From Vibrio mangrovi (GTDB lineage Bacteria > Pseudomonadota > Gammaproteobacteria > Enterobacterales > Vibrionaceae), in the NCBI RefSeq assembly GCF_024346955.1, contig NZ_AP024883.1, positions 3,100,001-3,164,000 of the forward strand: a stretch of DNA of 64,000 nucleotides, given 5' to 3'. Below, piece after piece: positions 56,913 to 64,000 of the stretch (positions within the stretch are counted from its first letter, which is position 1; each line of letters begins with the position of its first letter). A model generated the notes under the pieces. It did no database searches. It was not told the origin of the DNA and saw nothing but the letters and a program-made list of their open reading frames with translations. A program made the position numbers and the translations under genes.

Positions 56913-57842
56913 ATGACGAACTCGCTATACAAAAAGCACATCATCTCAATTCCTGAACTCTCTCGTGATGAGTTAGAATTGATTGTCAATACAGCAGGCC
57001 AGTTAAAGGCGGCACCTCAACCGGAATTAATCAAAAATAAAGTCGTAGCCAGCTGTTTCTTCGAACCATCGACACGAACACGCCTCTCCTTTGAAACCGC
57101 AATCCAGCGTATCGGCGGGAGTGTGATTGGATTTGATAACGGAGGAAATACTTCTCTGGCGAAAAAGGGAGAGACACTGGCAGATTCAGTGCAGATTATC
57201 TCTTCTTATGTAGATGCATTTGTCATGCGCCACCCACAGGAAGGGGCTGCACGCCTGGCTTCAGAATTCTCTAACGGCATTCCGGTAATCAATGCCGGTG
57301 ATGGGGCGAACCAGCATCCGACCCAAACCTTGCTCGACCTGTTCACTATCACTGAAACGCAGGGGCGTCTTGATGGAATCAACATTGCCTTTGTCGGTGA
57401 TCTGAAATATGGCCGTACGGTTCACTCCCTGACTCAGGCTCTGGCTAAATTCAATAATAACCGCTTCTTTTTCATTGCGCCGGAAGCTCTGGCAATGCCT
57501 GATTATATTTTAGAAGAACTGGAAGAAGCGGGACATGAATATAGTCTGCACACCGATATTGAAAGTGTTATCCCTCAGGTTGATATTCTCTATATGACTC
57601 GGGTACAGAAAGAAAGATTTGATGAATCAGAATATGCGCATATTCGTTCAGCTTATATTCTTTCCGCCGCTCAGCTTCAGGATGCCAAAGAAAATATGAA
57701 AGTCTTACATCCGCTTCCCCGGGTTGATGAAATCACAACCGATGTTGATAAAACGCCACACGCTTATTTCTTCCAACAGGCAGAAAATGGCGTATACGCA
57801 CGTGAAGCGCTGCTTGCTCTTGTGCTGAATGAAACACTGTAA
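56913..57842 (+). CDS. pyrB: Aspartate carbamoyltransferase catalytic subunit
   Basis: 309 residues; makes N-carbamoyl-aspartate, the committed step of pyrimidine synthesis. PSTRTRLSFETA binds carbamoyl phosphate, HPTQTLLDLF follows, and VLHPLPRVDEI is conserved. I start at 56913 because GGGAAG (56901-56906) sits 6 nt before it; the ATG at 56907 abuts that site. pyrI follows 17 bp later. Confidence 0.96.
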   Translation: MTNSLYKKHIISIPELSRDELELIVNTAGQLKAAPQPELIKNKVVASCFFEPSTRTRLSFETAIQRIGGSVIGFDNGGNTSLAKKGETLADSVQIISSYVDAFVMRHPQEGAARLASEFSNGIPVINAGDGANQHPTQTLLDLFTITETQGRLDGINIAFVGDLKYGRTVHSLTQALAKFNNNRFFFIAPEALAMPDYILEELEEAGHEYSLHTDIESVIPQVDILYMTRVQKERFDESEYAHIRSAYILSAAQLQDAKENMKVLHPLPRVDEITTDVDKTPHAYFFQQAENGVYAREALLALVLNETL

Positions 57843-57859
57843 ACAGGGAGAAAACTATC

Positions 57860-58324
57860 ATGCCAAAAGATACTCAATTGCAGGTAGAAGCGATTAAAAA
57901 CGGCACAGTGATCGATCATATTCCTGCGCAGATCGGGATCAAAGTGCTCAAACTTTTTGATATGCACCAGTCATCTCAGAAAGTCACCATTGGCCTCAAC
58001 CTTCCATCATCAGCATTAGGTATCAAAGACTTGCTGAAGATCGAGAATGTTTTCATCAACGAAGCACAGGCCAACAAACTTGCCCTGTATGCTCCCCATG
58101 CGACAGTGAACCAAATCGAAAACTACAAAGTTGTCAAAAAACTCGCACTGAACCTCCCGTATCAGATCAACAATGTATTTGCCTGCCCGAATACAAACTG
58201 TATCTCCCACGATGAGCCGGTTGAAAGTAGTTTTCATATTCTGAAAAAGAAAGATGATATTCGTCTGAAATGTAAATATTGTGAGAAAGTATTCTCAAGA
58301 GATATCGTCACAGAACGGACTTAA
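57860..58324 (+). CDS. pyrI: Aspartate carbamoyltransferase regulatory subunit
   Basis: A 154-residue regulatory chain giving CTP inhibition and ATP activation. The C-terminal zinc site has four Cys in CPNTNCISH and LKCKYCEKVF. The N-terminal nucleotide-binding part contains VEAIKNGTVIDHIPAQIG. It is translated with pyrB. Confidence 0.96.
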   Translation: MPKDTQLQVEAIKNGTVIDHIPAQIGIKVLKLFDMHQSSQKVTIGLNLPSSALGIKDLLKIENVFINEAQANKLALYAPHATVNQIENYKVVKKLALNLPYQINNVFACPNTNCISHDEPVESSFHILKKKDDIRLKCKYCEKVFSRDIVTERT

Positions 58325-58409
58325 ATCTCAATCCGATTGAGGCTTTACCTCAGCTCTGAATCAGGGCAAACTGACATTTCTTACGCAACATGGAATGGAT
58401 AAAAAAACA

Positions 58410-58796
58410 ATGACAAAAGTACTTCATACAGAATCAGCCCCTGCCGCAATCGGACCTTATGTACAAGGTGTCGATTTAGGAAATATCGTTATGACTTCTG
58501 GCCAGATCCCGGTCAATCCGGTGACAGGTGAAGTCCCGGCTGATATTTCAGCGCAAGCCCGCCAGTCTCTGGAAAACGTCAAAGCAATCATTGAATCTTC
58601 TGGTTTAAGTGTGGCAAATATCGTAAAGATGACTGTTTTTGTGAAAGACTTAGGTGACTTTGCAACTGTCAACGAAGTTTACGGTAAATTCTTCGACGAG
58701 CATAATGTTGCAAATTATCCGGCCCGTTCTTGTGTCGAAGTTGCCCGTCTGCCAAAAGATGTCGGTATTGAAATTGAAGCGATTGCCGTACGCTAA
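58410..58796 (+). CDS. ridA: Reactive intermediate/imine deaminase RidA
   Basis: A 128-residue YjgF/UK114-family enzyme that hydrolyses reactive enamine/imine intermediates from PLP enzymes. TESAPAAIGPYVQGV and the C-terminal ARSCVEVARLPKDVGIEIEA (substrate-binding Arg) are diagnostic. The ATG at 58410 gives the family length; an in-frame ATG at 58395 is an alternative. Probably co-transcribed with pyrBI, a conserved arrangement. Confidence 0.94.
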   Translation: MTKVLHTESAPAAIGPYVQGVDLGNIVMTSGQIPVNPVTGEVPADISAQARQSLENVKAIIESSGLSVANIVKMTVFVKDLGDFATVNEVYGKFFDEHNVANYPARSCVEVARLPKDVGIEIEAIAVR

Positions 58797-58838
58797 TACG
58801 TTCATAGGCTTGAATATAAATACCAAGCGCTCAGAAGT

Positions 58839-58870
58839 AAAAAAGGTTGATGTTTCCATCAACCTTTTTT
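58839..58870. terminator. Bidirectional terminator after ridA
   Basis: A perfect 14-bp stem AAAAAAGGTTGATG / CATCAACCTTTTTT with a TTTC loop, between the convergent ridA and plsC genes. Confidence 0.93.
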
Positions 58871-58902
58871 CATGACAATTTGCTAAATAGCATCAATATC
58901 AA

Positions 58903-59646
58903 TCAGTTCGGAACCGATCCCCGCCCCTGATTCAACATCAGGACTTCCTGATCCAGAGATTCAAGTTTATCTTTCATCACCCGATGACACTCTTTTGCCA
59001 GACGGCGGACATCTTCTTTTTGCATACCCTGAGTCGGAATCGGAGCCATCATTTCAACAATAATATGTCCGTTATTCCAACGATTCAGCTTTAAATGATC
59101 TGTCGAACTACAAACAATCGGGACAACCGGAACTCCGGCTGCAATTGCGGCATGAAAAGCACCGACTTTAAAAGGCAGTAATCCCCGTCCTCTGGAACGA
59201 GTTCCCTCAGGAAACATCCAGACAGAAACATCACTGTTTTTAATATTATCGACAACCTGATCAATCGTCCCTTTGGCTTTAGTTTTATTTGCCCGATCAA
59301 TCAAGATATTACCAGTCAGCCAATATAACTGTCCGAATAAAGGCAGCCAGGCCAGACTTTTTTTCCCGACGGTGACCACTTTAGGCGTCACTGCGGCAGA
59401 AACCGTAAACATATCCCAGTTGCTCTGGTGGTTGGCAATATAGATACTTTGAGCCTGCTGTAACGCATTCTCCGGTAAACGCAGATCAATCTTGACTCCG
59501 AATATTCGGGACATTCGGGCAAACATCCGGCCAAATGTATAAACATGCTTAGGATTACGGGGACTGAATAAACAGTAACCGCATCCGAAGATAAACATGA
59601 ATACCGCAATTATCACGACAACCAACACACGTAATAGTGCAATCAT
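58903..59646 (-). CDS. plsC: 1-acyl-sn-glycerol-3-phosphate acyltransferase
   Basis: 247 residues; makes phosphatidic acid at the inner membrane. The catalytic HX4D is in NHQSNWDMF and the glycerophosphate-binding motif is MFPEGTRSRGRG. A membrane anchor spans about residues 5-27, and VPIVCSS is the conserved fourth motif. Single gene between two terminators. Confidence 0.92.
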   Translation of the reverse strand: MIALLRVLVVVIIAVFMFIFGCGYCLFSPRNPKHVYTFGRMFARMSRIFGVKIDLRLPENALQQAQSIYIANHQSNWDMFTVSAAVTPKVVTVGKKSLAWLPLFGQLYWLTGNILIDRANKTKAKGTIDQVVDNIKNSDVSVWMFPEGTRSRGRGLLPFKVGAFHAAIAAGVPVVPIVCSSTDHLKLNRWNNGHIIVEMMAPIPTQGMQKEDVRRLAKECHRVMKDKLESLDQEVLMLNQGRGSVPN

Positions 59647-59691
59647 TCTGTTCTCCTAACTAGCCTGCCGATAATACAACAGACCCACAAT

Positions 59692-59718
59692 AAAAAAGCC
59701 GAAACCCTCTGTTTCGAC
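59692..59718 (-). terminator. Terminator of the mla-ibaG-murA transcript
   Basis: On the minus strand GTCGAAAC / GTTTCGGC (one G-U pair) with a 5-nt loop and a run of T, 14 bp after murA. Confidence 0.8.
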
Positions 59719-59731
59719 TCAATATGACAAA

Positions 59732-60997
59732 TTAACCAGCTTCGCTGAATCTTTCAATATTCGCACCCAGTGCGGATAACTTATCTTCAATACGTTCATA
59801 TCCCCGATCGATATGATAAATTCGATCGACAATCGTTTCACCTTTGGCAATACATCCGGCAATCACCAGACTGGCTGAAGCCCGCAAATCAGTAGCCATA
59901 ACCTGAGCACCGCTCAGACTATCGACATCACCGCAGATTACCGTATTTCCTTCAATCTCGGCTTTGGCTCCCATACGCATCAGTTCCGGGACATGCATGA
60001 AACGATTTTCGAAAATAGTCTCGGTAATAATGCCACCGCCTTTTGCCATGATATTGAGTAAAGTAAACTGTGCCTGCATATCAGTCGGGAAACCAGGATG
60101 TGGCGCGGTTCGGATAGAAACAGCCTTCAATTCACGTCCGGTCATATCCAGAGAAATCCAGTCTTCGCCAACTTCAATCAATGCACCGGCTTCTTCCAGT
60201 TTTGCCAATACCGATTCAAGCAGATGGGCATTCGTATGACGACAAACAACCTTCCCACCGGAAACAGCGGCCGCAACAAGAAATGTTCCGGTTTCAATCC
60301 GGTCAGCGACAACCGTATGTTTACCGCCGCCTAAGCGTTCAACACCTTCAATCGTGATTGTATCGGTCCCGGCTCCGGAAATTTTTGCTCCCAGCGTATT
60401 CAGAAACATTGCAGTATCAACAATTTCCGGTTCACGAGCCGCGTTATCTAAAACTGTGGTTCCTTCTGCCAACGTCGCTGCACACATCACGGTAATCGTA
60501 GCTCCAACACTCACTTTCCCCATGACGATATGTGCGCCTTGCAGGCGGCCATCAACTGTCGCTTTCACATAGCCATCTTCCAGAACAATCTTTGCTCCCA
60601 ACTGTTCCAGCCCCTGAATATGTAAATCAACAGGGCGTGCGCCAATTGCACATCCACCCGGCAGAGAAACCTGTCCCTGACCGAAACGCGCAACCAGAGG
60701 ACCTAATGCCCAAATAGATGCCCGCATGGTTTTAACCAGATCATAAGGCGCACAATATTGATTGATATTTCCCGGATCGACATGTACTGAACCATTTCTT
60801 TCAACTTTTGCCCCTAACTGCTGCAATAAAGCCATAGTGGTATCGATGTCCCGAAGATGGGGAACATTCGCGACTTCAATTGGCTCCTGAGCCAGAATAG
60901 ACGCAAAAAGAATGGGTAATGCGGCATTTTTTGCCCCGGAAATCACCACCTCTCCCTGTAAAGGCTTATTCGATCCGGTTACTCGAAATTTTTCCAT
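59732..60997 (-). CDS. murA: UDP-N-acetylglucosamine 1-carboxyvinyltransferase
   Basis: A 421-residue enzyme of the first committed step of peptidoglycan synthesis. LPGGCAIGARPVDLHI contains the catalytic Cys that is the fosfomycin target (Cys present, so no Cys-to-Asp resistance form). GAKNAALPILFAS binds UDP-GlcNAc. It begins 9 bp after ibaG; this mla-ibaG-murA order is conserved. Confidence 0.97.
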   Translation of the reverse strand: MEKFRVTGSNKPLQGEVVISGAKNAALPILFASILAQEPIEVANVPHLRDIDTTMALLQQLGAKVERNGSVHVDPGNINQYCAPYDLVKTMRASIWALGPLVARFGQGQVSLPGGCAIGARPVDLHIQGLEQLGAKIVLEDGYVKATVDGRLQGAHIVMGKVSVGATITVMCAATLAEGTTVLDNAAREPEIVDTAMFLNTLGAKISGAGTDTITIEGVERLGGGKHTVVADRIETGTFLVAAAVSGGKVVCRHTNAHLLESVLAKLEEAGALIEVGEDWISLDMTGRELKAVSIRTAPHPGFPTDMQAQFTLLNIMAKGGGIITETIFENRFMHVPELMRMGAKAEIEGNTVICGDVDSLSGAQVMATDLRASASLVIAGCIAKGETIVDRIYHIDRGYERIEDKLSALGANIERFSEAG

Positions 60998-61006
60998 GAA
61001 TCAACC

Positions 61007-61261
61007 TTACAAAGACATAAGTTTTCTATCCCGTTCCCATTCCGCCGGGGTATAGGCTTTGATGGAAACAGCATGAATGTCATTACACTGAATATGTTCC
61101 ATTAACGGGGCGTAGATCAACTGTTGTTTCTTCACTCGGCTCATTCCGTCAAAGCACTCATCAACTGCAATAACTTCGAAATGGCTTCCTTCCCCTTTGA
61201 CATGGATTTCGTGAAGATGAAGTGCCTCATCTAAAATCTCTTGTACCTGTGCACTATCCAC
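61007..61261 (-). CDS. ibaG: BolA-family protein IbaG
   Basis: 84 residues of the BolA/YrbA family, proposed to work with monothiol glutaredoxins in iron-sulfur handling and acid tolerance. The signature HLHEIHVKGEGSHFEVIAVD and SRVKKQQLIYAPLMEHI is clear, including the His used for cluster binding. It lies between mlaB and murA. Confidence 0.92.
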   Translation of the reverse strand: MDSAQVQEILDEALHLHEIHVKGEGSHFEVIAVDECFDGMSRVKKQQLIYAPLMEHIQCNDIHAVSIKAYTPAEWERDRKLMSL

Positions 61262-61281
61262 TACTATCTACCCCTAATTAA

Positions 61282-61590
61282 TTATTCTGAAATATGTTTT
61301 GTTACGAGCGAATCGACGTTACTCAACTGGAATAACATACGAAGTTGCTCCGGCACGAAACGGAGCATTATATGACAGTTTTGCTTTTTTGCATGCTCAA
61401 TTAAATGAATCAGCAAGACCATTCCCGCAGAGTCAACCCGTCCCACATTCTGCAGAGAAACAACGATCTGGTTATGTGTCGGCTGCCACTGCTGCACAAA
61501 CTGCCATAATCCGGGAACACTTTCCCGATCCAGGGCACCATTTAACTGAATGCTATCCTGTTCAAGCTGCTGCCACTGAGGATGTGTCAT
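61282..61590 (-). CDS. mlaB: Phospholipid transport STAS protein MlaB
   Basis: A 102-residue STAS-domain partner of the MlaF ATPase on the cytoplasmic face. SLQNVGRVDSAGMVLLIHLI includes the conserved SAG loop. It overlaps mlaC by 4 bp. Confidence 0.9.
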   Translation of the reverse strand: MTHPQWQQLEQDSIQLNGALDRESVPGLWQFVQQWQPTHNQIVVSLQNVGRVDSAGMVLLIHLIEHAKKQNCHIMLRFVPEQLRMLFQLSNVDSLVTKHISE

Positions 61591-62222
61591 GACTTTCTCT
61601 CAATTTTAATCGGTTGATCAGAGAGATCTTTCAACTCATGGGCAACGGCTAAAATACCATCGTTCCGGATTTTTCCACTCCATTCCGAGCGTTTACTGGA
61701 CAGTAAACTGATCCCTTCAGCAATAATATCGAAAGCCTGCCACTGACCCGACTTCGACTTTCTCAGTTTGAATTCGAGCTTAATATCCGGATTCGGTGTA
61801 TCGATAATATTCACTAAAACCGTTGCAATACGATCTTTTTCACCAACTTTTGGCTCCGGACCGAACTCAATTTGTTGATCACTGTACTGAGTTAAAACCT
61901 GTGCATAGCTGGCAACCAAATACCCCTGAAACGCATCAATAAAAGCCAGAACATCTTCCCGCTTCGCACCTTTCAGATAAGGACCTAATAGCTTTAGAGC
62001 GGCATACTGTGAATTAACGTAAGGCATCAGCTCATCTTTCACGATCACTTTCAGATAATTCGGATCCTGATGAATCTGGCTCTGTTCTGCTTTCAAACGC
62101 TGAAATGTCTTTTCCGACACCTCTCTCATCATTTGATAAGGGTTGTGCATATCAACGGTCGCCGCCTGACTGCTCAGAGAGCTGAACAGAATTACCAGCA
62201 ACATCATATAGCGCATCAACAT
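61587..62222 (-). CDS. mlaC: Phospholipid shuttle protein MlaC
   Basis: A 211-residue periplasmic lipid carrier between the outer-membrane MlaA complex and MlaFEDB. The signal peptide spans about 1-20 (cleavage near SQA-ATVD). NPYQMMREVSEKTFQRL and the SGQWQAFDIIAEGISLL closing strand are typical. Confidence 0.92.
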   Translation of the reverse strand: MLMRYMMLLVILFSSLSSQAATVDMHNPYQMMREVSEKTFQRLKAEQSQIHQDPNYLKVIVKDELMPYVNSQYAALKLLGPYLKGAKREDVLAFIDAFQGYLVASYAQVLTQYSDQQIEFGPEPKVGEKDRIATVLVNIIDTPNPDIKLEFKLRKSKSGQWQAFDIIAEGISLLSSKRSEWSGKIRNDGILAVAHELKDLSDQPIKIERKS

Positions 62223-62225
62223 ACT

Positions 62226-62741
62226 TTACTCCTTCGTATCCGCCTGATTTTTTTTCTCATCTCCCGAATCACCGGTCCGGTAGAGGAACTGTCCGATCAG
62301 ATTTTCCAGAACTAATGCAGATTTGGTATCTTCAACTTTATCACCATCGGTCAGTAGCTCAGTTTCATCTCCCCAGACAAAACCGGGCACCAAACTGATA
62401 TACTGCTCGCCGATCAATCCTGATGTCAGAATCTGCAGACTGGATGTTGCCGGAAATTCCTCGTACTGACTACTGATTGCCAGTTTTACAATCGGTTTGA
62501 GTGATTCAGGATCCAGAGTGATTTCAGAAACCCGTCCGATGACAACGCCCCCGACTTTAACGGGAGAACGAACCTTCAGACTACCGATATTGTCAAACTC
62601 AGCGCTCAGTTGGTAAGTATCGTCAGATCCCAGACCTTTTACATCAGCAACCTGAAAAATCATCACCAGAATTGCGCAAATTCCGGCAATAACGAAAGTA
62701 CCAACCCAAAATTCTATTGTTCGTGTTTGTTGCATGATCAA
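62226..62741 (-). CDS. mlaD: MCE-domain protein MlaD
   Basis: A 171-residue inner-membrane-anchored MCE protein that forms the hexameric periplasmic ring of the Mla transporter. An N-terminal helix (about 9-29) is followed by the MCE domain with SPVKVGGVVIGRVSEI and the central-pore loop GLIGEQYISLVPG. The start overlaps the mlaE stop by 4 bp. Confidence 0.94.
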   Translation of the reverse strand: MIMQQTRTIEFWVGTFVIAGICAILVMIFQVADVKGLGSDDTYQLSAEFDNIGSLKVRSPVKVGGVVIGRVSEITLDPESLKPIVKLAISSQYEEFPATSSLQILTSGLIGEQYISLVPGFVWGDETELLTDGDKVEDTKSALVLENLIGQFLYRTGDSGDEKKNQADTKE

Positions 62742-63529
62742 TTCCCAAACATCAGTGCAGTTAAAACAAAATCAAGGCCTAAAACAGCGAGAGACGAGTA
62801 CACAACCGTCTTCGTTGTCGCTCGGCTGATACCTTCAGAAGTTGGTATCGCGTCGTATCCATTAAACAAAGCAATCCAGATAACGGTAAAGGCGAAAGCC
62901 AGACACTTCACCATACTGTTGCCAATATCATGGCCTAACTCAACAGTGGCCTGAATCGTTGACCAGAAACTTCCGTCGTCAATTCCTTTCCAGTCGACAC
63001 CAACCAACTGACCGCCCCAGATACCGACAGCCATGAAAATCATCGCCAGCATCGGCATTGAAATGACACCCGCCCAGAAACGGGGAGCAATCACTCGTTT
63101 CAGAGGATCAACAGCCATCATTTCCAGACTGGACAATTGCTCGGTGGCTTTCATCAAACCAATCTCGGCCGTCAGAGCAGAACCGGCACGACCGGCAAAC
63201 AATAGAGCAGTAACCACTGGTCCCAATTCACGCAGTAACGACAGAGAAACCAAAGTTCCCAAACTACCTTCTGCACCATAATCAACCAGAATCACGTACC
63301 CTTGCAGGCTCACAACCATACCGATAAATAATCCGGAAACAATGATGATGGCCATAGACAGCACACCAACACTATAAAGTTGCTTCACCAACAATGGAAA
63401 ATTCTTTACCGGATGAGGCCGACTCAGCAAAGCACCAAGCAACATGAATGTTGCCCGGCCAAATGCTTCACAGACATCAAATGTTCTCCGGCCAGTATGA
63501 ACGGCAAACTGAATAAAACTAGCCAACAT
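62738..63529 (-). CDS. mlaE: Phospholipid ABC transporter permease MlaE
   Basis: A 263-residue permease with about five membrane helices. GSALTAEIGLMKATEQLSSL is the coupling region contacting MlaF, and MAVDPLKRVIAPRFWAGVI is conserved. I start at 63529 (MLASFIQFAVHTG), which overlaps the mlaF stop by 11 bp; the longer frame adds 21 unconserved residues inside mlaF. Confidence 0.94.
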   Translation of the reverse strand: MLASFIQFAVHTGRRTFDVCEAFGRATFMLLGALLSRPHPVKNFPLLVKQLYSVGVLSMAIIIVSGLFIGMVVSLQGYVILVDYGAEGSLGTLVSLSLLRELGPVVTALLFAGRAGSALTAEIGLMKATEQLSSLEMMAVDPLKRVIAPRFWAGVISMPMLAMIFMAVGIWGGQLVGVDWKGIDDGSFWSTIQATVELGHDIGNSMVKCLAFAFTVIWIALFNGYDAIPTSEGISRATTKTVVYSSLAVLGLDFVLTALMFGN

Positions 63530-64000
63530 GGAATAGATCCTTATCGAGTGATGGTGCCGGATAGCGGAAAGGAACCGGTCCATCAGCTTCACCCTGTAAA
63601 AACTGTCTGACTCTCGGGTCCGTATTCTGTATCAATGATTCGGTTGTTCCTTCAGCGATAATCTTACCATCAGCAAGAATATAGACCCAGTCGGCAATGC
63701 TCATCACTTCAGGGACGTCATGAGAAACAACTATCGATGTCACTCCCAACGCATGATTCAGATTACGGATCAACTCAACCAGAACGCCCATCGTCATCGG
63801 ATCCTGACCGACAAACGGTTCATCAAACATTATCAAATCAGGATCCAGCGCAATCGACCGTGCGAGCGCAGCCCGACGCGCCATCCCGCCAGACAGTTCG
63901 CTGGGCATCAGATAAGCAGCTCCCCGCAGGCCGACAGCCTCCAGTTTAAGCAGCACCAATGTACGAATTAACTCTTCACTCAGTGCCGTATGTTCCCGAA
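63519..64000 (-). CDS. mlaF: Phospholipid ABC transporter ATPase MlaF, 5' part outside window
   Basis: The frame is open to the window edge, so only the C-terminal 159 or so residues are seen. SELSGGMARRAALARSIAL is the ABC signature, LIMFDEPFVGQDP Walker B with D-loop, and VVSHDVPEV the H-loop. RQFLQGEADGPVPFRYPAP is the MlaF-specific tail that binds MlaB. The TTG at 63959 is internal, not a start. Confidence 0.94.
   Translation of the reverse strand, partial: REHTALSEELIRTLVLLKLEAVGLRGAAYLMPSELSGGMARRAALARSIALDPDLIMFDEPFVGQDPMTMGVLVELIRNLNHALGVTSIVVSHDVPEVMSIADWVYILADGKIIAEGTTESLIQNTDPRVRQFLQGEADGPVPFRYPAPSLDKDLFHVG

Overview
The window reads as a chromosomal segment of a gammaproteobacterium, almost certainly a Vibrionaceae member. 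The evidence is the gene content and order (leuABCD with a Leu-rich leader, a rrn operon with tRNA-Glu/Lys/Val in the spacer, lptFG/pepA/holC/valS, argF next to pyrBI-ridA, mlaFEDCB-ibaG-murA) together with the protein sequences. Most of it is ordinary backbone; two accessory blocks stand out.

Layout. 1-4.2 kb (+): the 3' part of a membrane-anchored CobN-like metallo-tetrapyrrole chelatase, followed by an ExbB/TolQ-like channel protein and a small DUF2149-like protein. 4.2-9.4 kb (+): the leucine operon with promoter, leader peptide leuL, attenuator, leuA, leuB, leuC, leuD and terminator. 9.4-15.4 kb (-): a complete rrn operon, transcribed 16S - tRNA-Glu - tRNA-Lys - tRNA-Val - 23S - 5S - tRNA-Thr - 5S, with a strong promoter and boxA sites. 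15.4-20.8 kb: an HD-GYP phosphodiesterase, an unknown split-barrel protein, a YqhD-type alcohol dehydrogenase and a secreted PPC-like protein.

20.99-28.28 kb (-) is the most interesting region: a compact eight-gene type II FAS/PKS-like biosynthetic operon. It encodes a ketoreductase, an acyl carrier protein, a catalytically dead ketosynthase partner (chain-length-factor-like), an active ketosynthase, an adenylating ligase, a double hot-dog protein, a GNAT-fold acyltransferase and a phosphopantetheinyl transferase. An AT-rich 0.8 kb gap separates it from a same-strand tripartite efflux operon (NodT lipoprotein, EmrA, EmrB; 29.1-33.3 kb). My inference is that the first operon builds a short or medium acyl/polyene chain, possibly releases it onto an amine, and that the second may export it.

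33.8-52.6 kb returns to backbone: tRNA-Leu, an RDD protein, lptG/lptF, pepA-holC-valS, an M48 protease with a YjgN-type membrane protein, hprA-like, rluA, an NRAMP-related transporter lacking the canonical metal motifs, rapA and a PIN-PhoH ATPase. 52.67-55.4 kb is a small accessory insert (LysR, SnoaL-like, radical SAM). It is bounded on its right by a decayed copy of the phoH 3' end. 55.5-58.8 kb holds argF, then pyrBI with a pyrL leader/attenuator and a UTP-sensitive type of start site, then ridA. 58.9-64 kb (-) carries plsC, murA, ibaG and mlaBCDEF; mlaF runs off the right edge.

All homology statements come from reading motifs; no database search was run.
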